From: Mesorhizobium sp. ORS 3359
GTDB lineage: Bacteria; Pseudomonadota; Alphaproteobacteria; Rhizobiales; Rhizobiaceae
Direction: 5' to 3'
Assembly (NCBI GenBank): GCA_000824845.1
Contig: CCNC01000133.1
Span: forward strand, 1-64,000
DNA length: 64,000 bases
A program made the position numbers and the translations under genes. Position 1 is the first letter of the stretch; each line of letters starts with the position of its first letter. Of this stretch, positions 18,282 through 26,070 are shown piece after piece. Below the pieces are notes generated by a model. The model was not told where the DNA came from. It worked only from the letters and a program-made list of their open reading frames with translations, and made no database searches.

Positions 18282-18310
18282 CAATAAGGGCGAAAACGCT
18301 GGCTCGTCAA
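18282..18310 (-). promoter_or_regulatory. Predicted sigma-70 type promoter of the ilvB leader
   Basis: On the minus strand, TTGACG (18310-18305) and TTATTG (18287-18282) are separated by exactly 17 bp. The start of transcription would fall about 3-6 bp before the leader peptide ATG at 18272. The -35 box is close to consensus; the -10 box is weaker. Confidence 0.55.
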
Positions 18311-18487
18311 TGGGGTCCGGCGCGAATTCACCCGCCTGTGAGAAACGGCGCTGTTTCGCGCTACCATAGTACAGTTGAGCGCCCGCCGCCGAGGCACCAG
18401 TATGTGCCGATGCATGTCGCCCGCAAGGGTGGAGCGGTTTGGGACACGACATGCACTATGATGTGACGTTGGCTGCGAGGAGGACGC

Positions 18488-20407
18488 ATGGCTGGCGAAC
18501 GGGAGCATATCCGCGAGATCGAAGAGGTGCTGTCCGGCGCGCGATCGATCCGCGACGATATCGTGGTTCAATCCTGGCTGCGCTGCATCGATACGCATCG
18601 GCTCGACCCGGCACGTCCGACGGAAGCCTACATCGTGCCCGATACTCAGCTGCGCGAGCATCGCGAGCAGTCCGAAAGACTCATCGCCATTGCCCGCAGC
18701 GGGCTGGAGACATTGTTCAAGCAGGTGGCCGGCCAGAACTATGTCCTGCTGCTGGCCGACGCGAAAGGTGTCACCGTCGACTTCCTCGGCGACCCGCTGT
18801 TCATGGACCAGTTGCGCACGGCCGGTCTCTATCTCGGCTCCGAATGGTCCGAAAGCCGCACTGGAACCTGCGGCGTCGGCTCCTGCATCGTCACGGGCGA
18901 GGCGATGACCATTCACCAGACCGACCATTTCGATACCACCCACACGCCGCTCTCCTGCACCGCCGCGCCGATCTTCGACACCAAGGGCGAACTGACCGCC
19001 GTCCTCGACATATCGCTGTTGCGCTCGCCGCAGCCGAAAGTCAGCCAGAACCTTGCCCTTCACCTGGTGACGGCATCTGCCCGGCGCATCGAGCTCGCCA
19101 ATTTGATGGCGCAGATGCATTCGGAATGGGTGCTGCGCTTCTCGCGCTCGCCCGAATTCCTCGATGTCGATCCGGAAGCAGCCATCGCGCTCGATGCCTC
19201 GGGCCTCATCCTCGGCACCACGCGCGGCGGAGCGCTGCTTCTGGCGCAGGCCGGAGGCGTCGACTGGAGGCTCTCCTCGCCGATCGGTCAGCCGATCTCG
19301 TGTTACCTCGACATGGATATCGACGACTTGCCGAACTTGACGCGCGGGCGCCCGACCGAGGAGCGGCTGGTGTTCGGCCGCAACGGCAGCGCGCTGTTCG
19401 CGCATGCCATCGAGCCGCAGCCGTCGAGCGGACGCCGCACACCTGTCGAGGCGCTGCCGAAACCGATCGCCGAGCTTTCCGGCGGCGATCCGGCCATGGC
19501 GGCCATGCAGGCGCGGGCCGCCAAGCTGGCGCGCACCACCATCCCGATCCTGATCCATGGCGAGACCGGTTCCGGCAAGGAATATCTCGCCCGCGCGCTC
19601 CATGACAGCTCCGGGCGCTCCGGCCCGTTCGTGGCCATCAATTGCGCGGCCATTCCCGAACACCTGATCGAGAGCGAGCTGTTCGGGCACGCGGCCGGCG
19701 CCTTTACCGGCGCCACGGCCAAGGGACGCAAGGGGCTGATCGAGAGCGCCGACGGCGGCACGCTTTTCCTCGACGAGATCGGCGACATGCCCTACGCGCT
19801 GCAGTCGCGCCTGCTGCGGGTGATCGCCGAGCGCGAATTGATCCCGGTTGGCGGCACGGCACCTCGGCCTGTCGACATCAAGATCATCTCCGCCTCGCAT
19901 CACGACTTGCGCCGGCTGGTTGCCGAGGGCCGTATCCGCGAGGATCTGTTCTACCGGCTGAACGCCGCTTCGCTGACATTGCCGGCGCTGCGCGAGCGCA
20001 CCGATTTTGAATGGCTGCTGGAACGGCTGGTCGGCGAGCGGGCGCGCCTTGCCGGTCGGGCGGCAAAACTGTCGCCGGCGGCGCGGCTGGCGCTGATCCG
20101 TCATGGCTGGCCAGGCAACATCCGCGAGCTCGTCAACGCCGTGGATCTGGCGGTGGCGCTTTGCGACGACGAGACGATCCAGCCTTCCGACCTGCCCGAT
20201 TTCGCCACGGCCCGCACGGCGCCCCCGGCGCCTTCCGCCAGCCTGGTCGCGTTGCGCGCCCCCTCGCCCGAGGAAGAGCGCGCAGCCCTGCTGGCCGTGC
20301 TGGCGGCGACCGGCTGGAACATTTCCGAAGCCGCGCGGCGTCTCGGCATCGACCGCACCACGGTCCATCGCCGCATGAAGCGCCTGCGACTGGAGGCGCC
20401 GAACTAA
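18488..20407 (+). CDS. Sigma-54-dependent transcriptional activator, AcoR-like (GAF, AAA+, Fis HTH)
   Basis: This 639-residue protein resembles AcoR-type enhancer-binding proteins. A GAF-like sensory region covers roughly residues 60-190 (LLLADAKGVTVDFLGD, TGTCGVGSCIVTGEAMTIHQ). The AAA+ domain has Walker A GETGSGKE (about residue 360) and the sigma-54 contact loop GAFTGA (about residue 405), and a Fis-type helix-turn-helix lies at the C-terminus (NISEAARRLGIDRTTVHRRM). There is no receiver domain, so it senses a small molecule rather than a kinase. GAGGAGG precedes the ATG. The downstream monooxygenase gene has a near-perfect -24/-12 promoter and is its most likely target. Confidence 0.93.
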   Translation: MAGEREHIREIEEVLSGARSIRDDIVVQSWLRCIDTHRLDPARPTEAYIVPDTQLREHREQSERLIAIARSGLETLFKQVAGQNYVLLLADAKGVTVDFLGDPLFMDQLRTAGLYLGSEWSESRTGTCGVGSCIVTGEAMTIHQTDHFDTTHTPLSCTAAPIFDTKGELTAVLDISLLRSPQPKVSQNLALHLVTASARRIELANLMAQMHSEWVLRFSRSPEFLDVDPEAAIALDASGLILGTTRGGALLLAQAGGVDWRLSSPIGQPISCYLDMDIDDLPNLTRGRPTEERLVFGRNGSALFAHAIEPQPSSGRRTPVEALPKPIAELSGGDPAMAAMQARAAKLARTTIPILIHGETGSGKEYLARALHDSSGRSGPFVAINCAAIPEHLIESELFGHAAGAFTGATAKGRKGLIESADGGTLFLDEIGDMPYALQSRLLRVIAERELIPVGGTAPRPVDIKIISASHHDLRRLVAEGRIREDLFYRLNAASLTLPALRERTDFEWLLERLVGERARLAGRAAKLSPAARLALIRHGWPGNIRELVNAVDLAVALCDDETIQPSDLPDFATARTAPPAPSASLVALRAPSPEEERAALLAVLAATGWNISEAARRLGIDRTTVHRRMKRLRLEAPN

Positions 20408-20437
20408 CGTTGCAAGGGCTGTGGCGCGCCGCAGCGC

Positions 20438-20458
20438 ATGCAACAGAAAATGCAACAG
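20438..20458 (+). promoter_or_regulatory. Direct repeat ATGCAACAG x2, candidate upstream activating sequence
   Basis: ATGCAACAG occurs at 20438-20446 and again at 20450-20458, 12 bp apart, about 65-85 bp upstream of the -24/-12 promoter. This spacing fits an enhancer for a sigma-54 activator such as the protein encoded just upstream. It is based on pattern and position only. Confidence 0.5.
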
Positions 20459-20522
20459 GCAAGGCGCCGCAAGAGCGTCCTAACAGGTTGATTCCATTGA
20501 TAGCACCAGATGAGCGCCACGG

Positions 20523-20539
20523 TTGGCACGCCGCTTGCT
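20523..20539 (+). promoter_or_regulatory. Sigma-54 (-24/-12) promoter of the monooxygenase gene
   Basis: The sequence TTGGCACGCCGCTTGCT matches the sigma-54 consensus TGGCACG-N4-TTGC(A/T) exactly, with the GG and GC elements 12 bp apart. Transcription would start near 20550, leaving a short leader with GGAGGAG before the ATG at 20575. The adjacent sigma-54 activator gene strongly supports the call. Confidence 0.88.
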
Positions 20540-20574
20540 GCTCATGACGCACTCTAGCAAGTGGAGGAGAACAA

Positions 20575-22383
20575 ATGCTCGAGAGAACACCCACCACCAA
20601 GGCCCAAGCGCTGCTCGACAAGTTCGGCAAGGCGTTGGAGGCCGGCGACATCGACAGCGCCGTCAACTGTTTCCAGGCCGACTGCTACTGGCGCGACCTC
20701 GTCACCTTCACCTGGAACCTGAAGACGATGGAAGGCCAGGATCAGGTTCGCGACATGCTGCAAGCGACGCTGGCCAACACCAAGCCTACCGCATGGGCGG
20801 TGGCCAAGGGCGAAGAAGCGACCGAGGATGGCGGCGTCATCACCGCCTGGATCACCTTCGAGACAAGCATCGCGCGCGGTTTTGGCCTTGTGCGGTTCAA
20901 GGGCGACTTGATCTGGACCCTGCTCACCACGATGGCGGAGCTGAAAGGCTATGAGGAGAAAGCGGGCTTCACCCGTCCCCTCGGCGCCAAGCACGGACAC
21001 GGCAAGGACCGCAAGACTTGGCGCGAGGAGCGCGAGGACGAGATCGCCGAGCTCGGCCATACCAAGCAGCCCTATGTCGTCATAATCGGCGGCGGCCAGG
21101 GCGGAATTGCTCTTGGTGCAAGGCTGAAGCAGCTCGGCGTGCCCACCATCATCATCGAGAAGAACGAGCGTCCCGGAGACTCCTGGCGCAAGCGCTACAA
21201 GTCGCTCTGCCTGCACGACCCGGTCTGGTACGATCACCTGCCCTATATCGACTTCCCGAAGAACTGGCCGGTCTTCGCGCCGAAGGACAAGATCGGCGAC
21301 TGGCTGGAGATGTACACCAAGGTGATGGAGCTGAACTATTGGGCCTCCACCACCGCCAAATCCGCCAAATTCGACGAGAAGACGAAGGAATGGACCGTCG
21401 TCGTCGAGCGCGACGGCAAGCAAATCGTGCTCAAGCCCAAGCAGTTGGTGCTGGCGACCGGCATGTCCGGCAAGGCGAACTGGCCGAAATACAAGGGCCA
21501 GGACATCTTCAAGGGCGAGCAGCAGCACTCCTCGACCCATCCCGGCCCGGACAAATACCGCGGCAAGAAGGTGGTGGTCATCGGCTCCAACAACTCGGCG
21601 CACGACATCTGCGCGGCGCTATGGGAAGGCGGCGCCGACGTGACCATGGTGCAGCGCTCGTCCACCCACATCGTCAAATCCGACACGCTGATGGATATCG
21701 GTCTCGGCGCCCTCTATTCGGAGCAGGCGGTCGAGAACGGCATGACGACGCGCAAGGCCGACATGATCTTCGCGTCCCTCCCCTACCGCATCCTGCACGA
21801 ATTCCAGATTCCGCTTTACCAGCAGATGAAGGAGCGCGACGCGAAATTCTATGAAGACCTTGAGAAGGCCGGCTTCATGCTCGACTGGGGCGATGACGGC
21901 TCGGGTCTCCTCATGAAATACCTGCGCCGCGGCTCCGGCTACTATATCGATGTCGGCGCCTGCGACCTCGTGATCGACGGCTCGATCAAGCTGAAGAGCG
22001 GACCGGGTGCGGCGGTACAGGAACTCACCGAAACCGGCGTCAAATTCGTCGACGGCACCGAATTGCCGGCCGACCTTGTGATCTATGCCACCGGCTACGG
22101 CTCGATGAATGGCTGGGCCGCCGACCTCATCTCGCAGGAAGTGGCGGACAAGGTCGGCAAGGTTTGGGGTCTCGGCTCCAACACCACCAAGGATCCAGGT
22201 CCCTGGGAAGGCGAGCAGCGCAACATGTGGAAGCCGACGCAGCAGGAAGCACTGTGGTTCCACGGCGGCAACCTTCACCAGTCGCGCCACTATTCGCAGT
22301 ATCTTGCGCTGCAGCTGAAGGCCAGGCAGGTCGGGTTGCCTACCCCGGTGTATGGGCTGCAGGAAGTCTATCACAAGGCTTGA
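20575..22383 (+). CDS. Flavin-containing monooxygenase with N-terminal SnoaL/NTF2-like domain
   Basis: This 602-residue protein joins an NTF2/SnoaL-like domain (about residues 5-130) to a flavin-dependent monooxygenase. The FAD site is VVIIGGGQGGIALGARL (about residues 163-179). The NADP-site region is KVVVIGSNNSAHDIC. The FMO-type motif is FKGEQQHSSTH, and a C-terminal ATGYG segment is also present. Such enzymes oxygenate amines, sulfides or ketones, and YUCCA-type relatives act on indolic acids; the substrate here is unknown. The gene stands alone behind a sigma-54 promoter next to an AcoR-like activator, which suggests inducible catabolism. A long hairpin follows the stop codon. Confidence 0.85.
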   Translation: MLERTPTTKAQALLDKFGKALEAGDIDSAVNCFQADCYWRDLVTFTWNLKTMEGQDQVRDMLQATLANTKPTAWAVAKGEEATEDGGVITAWITFETSIARGFGLVRFKGDLIWTLLTTMAELKGYEEKAGFTRPLGAKHGHGKDRKTWREEREDEIAELGHTKQPYVVIIGGGQGGIALGARLKQLGVPTIIIEKNERPGDSWRKRYKSLCLHDPVWYDHLPYIDFPKNWPVFAPKDKIGDWLEMYTKVMELNYWASTTAKSAKFDEKTKEWTVVVERDGKQIVLKPKQLVLATGMSGKANWPKYKGQDIFKGEQQHSSTHPGPDKYRGKKVVVIGSNNSAHDICAALWEGGADVTMVQRSSTHIVKSDTLMDIGLGALYSEQAVENGMTTRKADMIFASLPYRILHEFQIPLYQQMKERDAKFYEDLEKAGFMLDWGDDGSGLLMKYLRRGSGYYIDVGACDLVIDGSIKLKSGPGAAVQELTETGVKFVDGTELPADLVIYATGYGSMNGWAADLISQEVADKVGKVWGLGSNTTKDPGPWEGEQRNMWKPTQQEALWFHGGNLHQSRHYSQYLALQLKARQVGLPTPVYGLQEVYHKA

Positions 22384-22399
22384 GGCTGGACGCTTTCCA

Positions 22400-22430
22400 T
22401 AGATGGAAGCCCGCCACGGGCTTCCATCTA
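22400..22430 (+). terminator. Perfect 14-bp hairpin after the monooxygenase gene
   Basis: The arms TAGATGGAAGCCCG and CGGGCTTCCATCTA pair perfectly around the loop CCA, starting 17 bp after the stop codon. No T-run follows, so it may act as a weak or Rho-assisted terminator or protect the 3' end of the message. Confidence 0.65.
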
Positions 22431-22472
22431 TCCCGCCTTGAGCTTCAGGTCCACATGGTCGCAACTTGATGG

Positions 22473-23000
22473 CTATCGATCTTTCCCTATCCGCTTCCAG
22501 TAGATCAGCGTGCCGGTCAGTCCGCCATGCGGCTTCAGCGCAAAGTCGGGGATCTCACCGGTCAGCGTAAAACCAAGTTTCTCATAAAGGTCCGCCGCGC
22601 CCTCCTCGCTCGCCGTGTCCAGCACCAGCAGCGTGCGGCCCTTCTCGACCGCCAGTTCCTCCGCGGCGCGCATCAGTGCGCTCGCGACGCCTTTGCCGCG
22701 ATGGTCCCGTCCGGTCATCAGCTTGGCGATCTCTGCGCGGTGCGGCTGGTTGGGCGGAAAGTCGAGCAGCAGTGTGACGGTTCCTGCAAGCACACCATCC
22801 TGCCATGCGCCCAGCACCGCCCTTTCCCCGCGCGCGGCCGCAGCAAGCGACTTGCGCCAGAAATCCAGTGCCGCCCCCGCCGGCAGTGGATGCATGAAGC
22901 TCACCGATCCGCCTGCGGCGACGGTCTCGATCAGCAGATCGGCGAGCATCGCGACGGTCGCCGCATCGTCGGTCAACGCCCGGATTTCAAGTGCGTTCAT
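22473..23000 (-). CDS. GNAT-family N-acetyltransferase
   Basis: This 175-residue protein has the GNAT fold with the acetyl-CoA loop in RDHRGKGVASALM (motif Q/RxxGxG/A) and the following strand TLLVLDTASEEGAADLYEKLGF. I chose ATG at 23000, which has GGAG nine bases upstream, over an in-frame TTG five codons earlier. The substrate is unknown. It lies upstream of no other gene on its strand and is preceded by the XRE-linked small gene, with a gap of about 37 bp, so it could be the last gene of that cluster. Confidence 0.85.
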   Translation of the reverse strand: MNALEIRALTDDAATVAMLADLLIETVAAGGSVSFMHPLPAGAALDFWRKSLAAAARGERAVLGAWQDGVLAGTVTLLLDFPPNQPHRAEIAKLMTGRDHRGKGVASALMRAAEELAVEKGRTLLVLDTASEEGAADLYEKLGFTLTGEIPDFALKPHGGLTGTLIYWKRIGKDR

Positions 23001-23037
23001 GCTGGTGTTCTCCAAGGCGATGCGACATCGGGAAGGG

Positions 23038-23346
23038 TCATTCGAAATGGCTGCTCCGCCTGCGCCGCCGCGCCCGCCGGATTTCGGTGATCCGGTCGGC
23101 GTCGTCCGCGCTGAGATGGCGGCCGCGCTCCAGGATCTCGAGCGTATATTCCTCGTAGGTCAGCCCGAGCCGCTCGGCTCTCTCCAGCCGCATCAGCATG
23201 ACGGCCTGGCTTGGCGCCTTCCAGGCCTTGTCGTGGGCGGCGCGCCAGGCGAGGAAGACGTAGGCGTCGCCCTTGCCCCAGGGCGGGCCTTCATAATCGT
23301 CGAGCGGCGGCCCGCCATTGTGCGAGCGGTTTGGCCGGCGAGACAC
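23038..23346 (-). CDS. Conserved small protein coupled to the XRE-cupin regulator
   Basis: A reading frame of about 102 residues starts at GTG 23346, five bases after the stop of the XRE gene, with AGGGA at good spacing inside that gene's end. It contains HNGGPPLDDYEGPPWGKGD near the N-terminus, a central helix-rich part (AYVFLAWRAAHDKAWK, RLERAERLGLTYEEYTLEIL) and an Arg-rich tail. I do not recognise a family with certainty; the NGGPPLDD motif recurs, from memory, in small rhizobial hypothetical proteins. The tight coupling suggests it works with or is co-regulated by the XRE protein. It does not look like a RelE or HipA toxin. Confidence 0.65.
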   Translation of the reverse strand: MSRRPNRSHNGGPPLDDYEGPPWGKGDAYVFLAWRAAHDKAWKAPSQAVMLMRLERAERLGLTYEEYTLEILERGRHLSADDADRITEIRRARRRRRSSHFE

Positions 23347-23350
23347 CGGC

Positions 23351-23917
23351 TCAGTCCCTGACCAGCGCCACGAGATACTCCGCGGCAGCCGGTCCGGGAG
23401 CATGAAAGACACAGTCCGCCGGCGCCCCCAGCGCCAGGCAGTCGCCGGGCTCGAGCCGGTGCACCACATCGCCCTCGGTGAAATCCAGCCTCCCGTCGAT
23501 CAGCCATATCTGCTGCTTGATGAATGCGTAGGAGGCGGCCGGTAGGCTGACCTTGGCGCCCGCCGGCAGGCTGACCCTGATCAACTCGAGCGGCATCTGC
23601 GATGCCGGCGACAGATGCCGCCGAATGTAGCCCGTTGCCGGGTCCTGCCACACCGGCTGCTCGTCCCTGCGCAAAATGCCGCCGCCTTGCAGCTCGGCCC
23701 GCGCGATCAGCGTCGACAGTGTCAAGCCGAAGGCGGCTGCGATGCGCACCAGGAGCGCCGCGGTCGGACTGGTGGTGCCGCGTTCGATGGCGCTCAGCAT
23801 CGCTTTGGACACGTCCGAGCGCCCCGCAAGCTCGGCCAGCGACCAGCCCCTCACCATCCTTTCCGAGTGTATCCGCCGGCCGATCGTGGCAGTGATGTCA
23901 TCCGATATATCGTTCAT
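23351..23917 (-). CDS. XRE-family transcriptional regulator with C-terminal cupin domain
   Basis: The 188-residue protein has an N-terminal XRE helix-turn-helix (MVRGWSLAELAGRSDVSKAM, then IERGTTSPTAALLVRIA) and a C-terminal cupin-like sensor domain (LIDGRLDFTEGDVVHRLEPGD). Regulators of this kind often control small transport or amino-acid modification operons. I placed the start at ATG 23917, although the frame is open for 24 more codons, because an inverted repeat (23902-23933) straddles this ATG and looks like its own operator. A small coupled gene and then a GNAT gene follow on the same strand. Confidence 0.88.
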   Translation of the reverse strand: MNDISDDITATIGRRIHSERMVRGWSLAELAGRSDVSKAMLSAIERGTTSPTAALLVRIAAAFGLTLSTLIARAELQGGGILRRDEQPVWQDPATGYIRRHLSPASQMPLELIRVSLPAGAKVSLPAASYAFIKQQIWLIDGRLDFTEGDVVHRLEPGDCLALGAPADCVFHAPGPAAAEYLVALVRD

Positions 23918-23933
23918 TCGTCCAATATATCGG
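23902..23933. promoter_or_regulatory. Inverted repeat CCGATATAT-N14-ATATATCGG over the XRE start codon
   Basis: Two perfect 9-bp arms at 23902-23910 and 23925-23933 flank the ATG of the XRE gene (23915-23917). A dimer of the XRE protein bound here would block its own expression, so autorepression is likely. Both arms fall in the first codons and the leader, an uncommon but known operator position. Confidence 0.65.
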
Positions 23934-24069
23934 AATTGCGGAATCTTGGAAGAGGCTATTCGATCGAATTGTCGCGGCCGGCTTAACACCGTCTACACCA
24001 TTCGACCTCACCTCAATTTAACCCCGCCTGGATAGGGTCGACGCTCCAGGGAATGGGACCAGGTCAGTC

Positions 24070-25896
24070 ATGTTTGTCGAACGCGAAGCCTCCGTTGGCG
24101 AACCGATTTCGCAGGAGCGCCGCAACGCCCTGCAAAGCGACAAACGCATTCTCGGCAACGTCGTGCAATGCGACGGCGCGCGCGCCACCATCAGCGCCTA
24201 TGCCGAGGATGCCGACGGCACGGTCACCGGCCAATGGACAGTCGGCAAGATGATCTCCATCAATCTTGGCACGACGCGCACCGTCGGCCTTGTCTATGAG
24301 ATCGGCAAATCGGACCGCGCCTGGAGCAATGAGGGCCAGAACCCGATCGAGGTCAGCATCGAATTGATCGGCGAAGTGCGCGACGGCGCGGAGCCGGGCG
24401 CCAAGCCGGTCTTCGACCGCGGCATCACCGCCTATCCGCATATCGGCGCGATCGCCCACCGTATTCGCAGCCGCGACCTGCAGGCGGTCTACGATTTGGC
24501 AGGACGCCATTCGGTCACCATCGGCACGCTGTCGCAGGATGAATCGATCGATGCCAACATCGCCATCGACGACACGCTGGCGCGCCATTTCGCCATCGTC
24601 GGCACCACAGGCGTCGGCAAGTCCACGGCTGTCTCGCTGCTCTTGCGCAAATCGATCGAGGCGCGGCCCGACCTGCGCGTGCTCATTCTCGACCCCCACA
24701 ACGAGTTCGCGGCCTCGCTGCCGGAATATTGCGTCAAGGTCGATTCCAAGACGCTTGACCTGCCATTCTGGATGTTCAGGCTGGAGGAATTCGCCGAAGT
24801 GCTGTTTCGCGGCCGCGAGACGGTGCCCGAGGAAGTGGATGTCCTGCGCGACCTGATCCCGGCGGCCAAGAACCTCTATCGCAACCCCAGTTCCGGCACC
24901 TATGTCAGACGCGGCAGCGATGCGCTGACGGCGGACACGCCGGTGCCTTACCGCATCGCCGATCTCATCAAGCAGATCGACGAGCGCATGGGCCTGCTCG
25001 AAAGCAAGAATGATCGCCCGATCCTGAAATCGCTGAAGACGCGCATCGAATCGGCGGCCGCCGATCCGCGTTACCGCTTCATGTTCAATTCCCGCCTGAT
25101 CGAGGACACGATCCACGAGACGATCGGCAATATTTTCCGTGTCCCCAATCACGGCCGCCCGGTCACCTGCTTCGAGATGGCGGGCATGCCTTCGGAAGTG
25201 GTCAACTCGGTCTGCTCGGTGCTGGCGCGCCTGGCCTTCGACCTAGCCTTGTGGAGCGAGGGCCGGCTGAGGCTGCTCCTGCTTTGCGAGGAAGCGCACC
25301 GCTATATGCCGGCTGACCCGCGCCTGGGCTTCGCGCCGACCAGGCACGCGCTGTCGCGCATCGCCAAGGAAGGCCGCAAATATGGCTGCTATCTGGGTGT
25401 CGTCACCCAGCGCCCGGGCGAGCTCGACCCGACCATCCTGTCGCAGTGCTCGACCTTCTTCGCCATGCGCCTTGCCAACGAGCAGGACCAGGCAATCATC
25501 CGCTCGGCGATCGCCGACTCCTCGGCCTCCACGCTCGCGTTCCTGTCCTCGATGGGGCAGCGCGAAGCCATCGCCTTCGGCGAAGGCGTCGCAACCACCA
25601 TGCGGCTGAAATTCGAGAAGCTGGCGCAGGAGTTCATCCCCGGAACCGCGAAAAGGGAGCAGGTCGAGCCCTCCGTGGACGGCAGCGACGTCGACCTGGC
25701 CATGATCGTCGAGCGGCTCCGCAACGTGCCGAAGCCGCAGCAGGCCATGGCCTTCGCCGAGACCGTCGACTCGGCCCGGCAGGCCGGCGACCCGGACTAT
25801 AAGAAGCCGGCTACAGCCGCCCCCCGCCCTCAGCCCGACGACGACTTCGACACCCGCTACGGCCTGAAGCCCTCGACCTTCGGCATGCGCAGTTGA
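24070..25896 (+). CDS. HerA/DUF87-family hexameric ATPase
   Basis: This 608-residue protein belongs to the HerA/FtsK-like DUF87 ATPases. An N-terminal beta-barrel (HAS-barrel-like, about residues 25-110) precedes the P-loop domain with Walker A GTTGVGKST (about residue 178), a Walker B type segment LLLLCEEAHRY (about residue 400) and the downstream GVVTQRPGELDPTILSQC. HerA proteins translocate DNA and partner with nucleases in archaea and in some defence systems. Here no nuclease, SIR2 or other partner is adjacent, so it looks like the stand-alone chromosomal form found in alphaproteobacteria. The start ATG 24070 lies shortly after a gap of about 150 bp. Confidence 0.85.
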   Translation: MFVEREASVGEPISQERRNALQSDKRILGNVVQCDGARATISAYAEDADGTVTGQWTVGKMISINLGTTRTVGLVYEIGKSDRAWSNEGQNPIEVSIELIGEVRDGAEPGAKPVFDRGITAYPHIGAIAHRIRSRDLQAVYDLAGRHSVTIGTLSQDESIDANIAIDDTLARHFAIVGTTGVGKSTAVSLLLRKSIEARPDLRVLILDPHNEFAASLPEYCVKVDSKTLDLPFWMFRLEEFAEVLFRGRETVPEEVDVLRDLIPAAKNLYRNPSSGTYVRRGSDALTADTPVPYRIADLIKQIDERMGLLESKNDRPILKSLKTRIESAAADPRYRFMFNSRLIEDTIHETIGNIFRVPNHGRPVTCFEMAGMPSEVVNSVCSVLARLAFDLALWSEGRLRLLLLCEEAHRYMPADPRLGFAPTRHALSRIAKEGRKYGCYLGVVTQRPGELDPTILSQCSTFFAMRLANEQDQAIIRSAIADSSASTLAFLSSMGQREAIAFGEGVATTMRLKFEKLAQEFIPGTAKREQVEPSVDGSDVDLAMIVERLRNVPKPQQAMAFAETVDSARQAGDPDYKKPATAAPRPQPDDDFDTRYGLKPSTFGMRS

Positions 25897-25968
25897 ACGA
25901 CTGAACAACCAACCTCGCAAGCACAGCCAAATTCCGAATAGGAATTCATCAGCCCGGATCGAATGGCG

Positions 25969-26050
25969 TGGCTTTCGAGAAGCCGGAGCGGAGCGGACAT
26001 TCAGTCCGTGAGCGCCGGAAGTCGAGAAAGGCGCGTCAGTCGACCGGCCT
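25969..26050. repeat. Dispersed intergenic repeat A, copy 2 (longer)
   Basis: This copy begins GGCTTTCGAGAAGCCGG and ends CGACCGGCCT. The outer ends CTTTC...GAAAG and the centre CGGAC-ATTCA-GTCCG are inverted repeats, so the transcript could fold into a long imperfect hairpin. It lies between the converging HerA and diguanylate cyclase genes, where it could serve as a bidirectional terminator. It shares its core with copy 1 at 14090-14140. Confidence 0.75.
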
Positions 26051-26070
26051 CATGAGTTCATGTCGGAATT

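Noticed and set aside
18269..20455. A 728-codon open frame opposite the AcoR-like activator
   Set aside because: Its product is low-complexity Arg/Gln/Ala-rich and lacks conserved motifs; the plus strand encodes a full GAF-AAA-Fis protein.
23038..23917. XRE gene plus 102-residue ORF as a toxin-antitoxin pair
   Set aside because: The regulator has a cupin sensor, is larger than a typical antitoxin, and the small protein does not resemble RelE, HipA or HigB toxins.
24070..25896. HerA-like ATPase as part of a defence system
   Set aside because: Defence-type HerA proteins come with SIR2, DUF4297 or a nuclease. Here the neighbours are an XRE-cupin unit and a diguanylate cyclase, so a housekeeping form is more likely.
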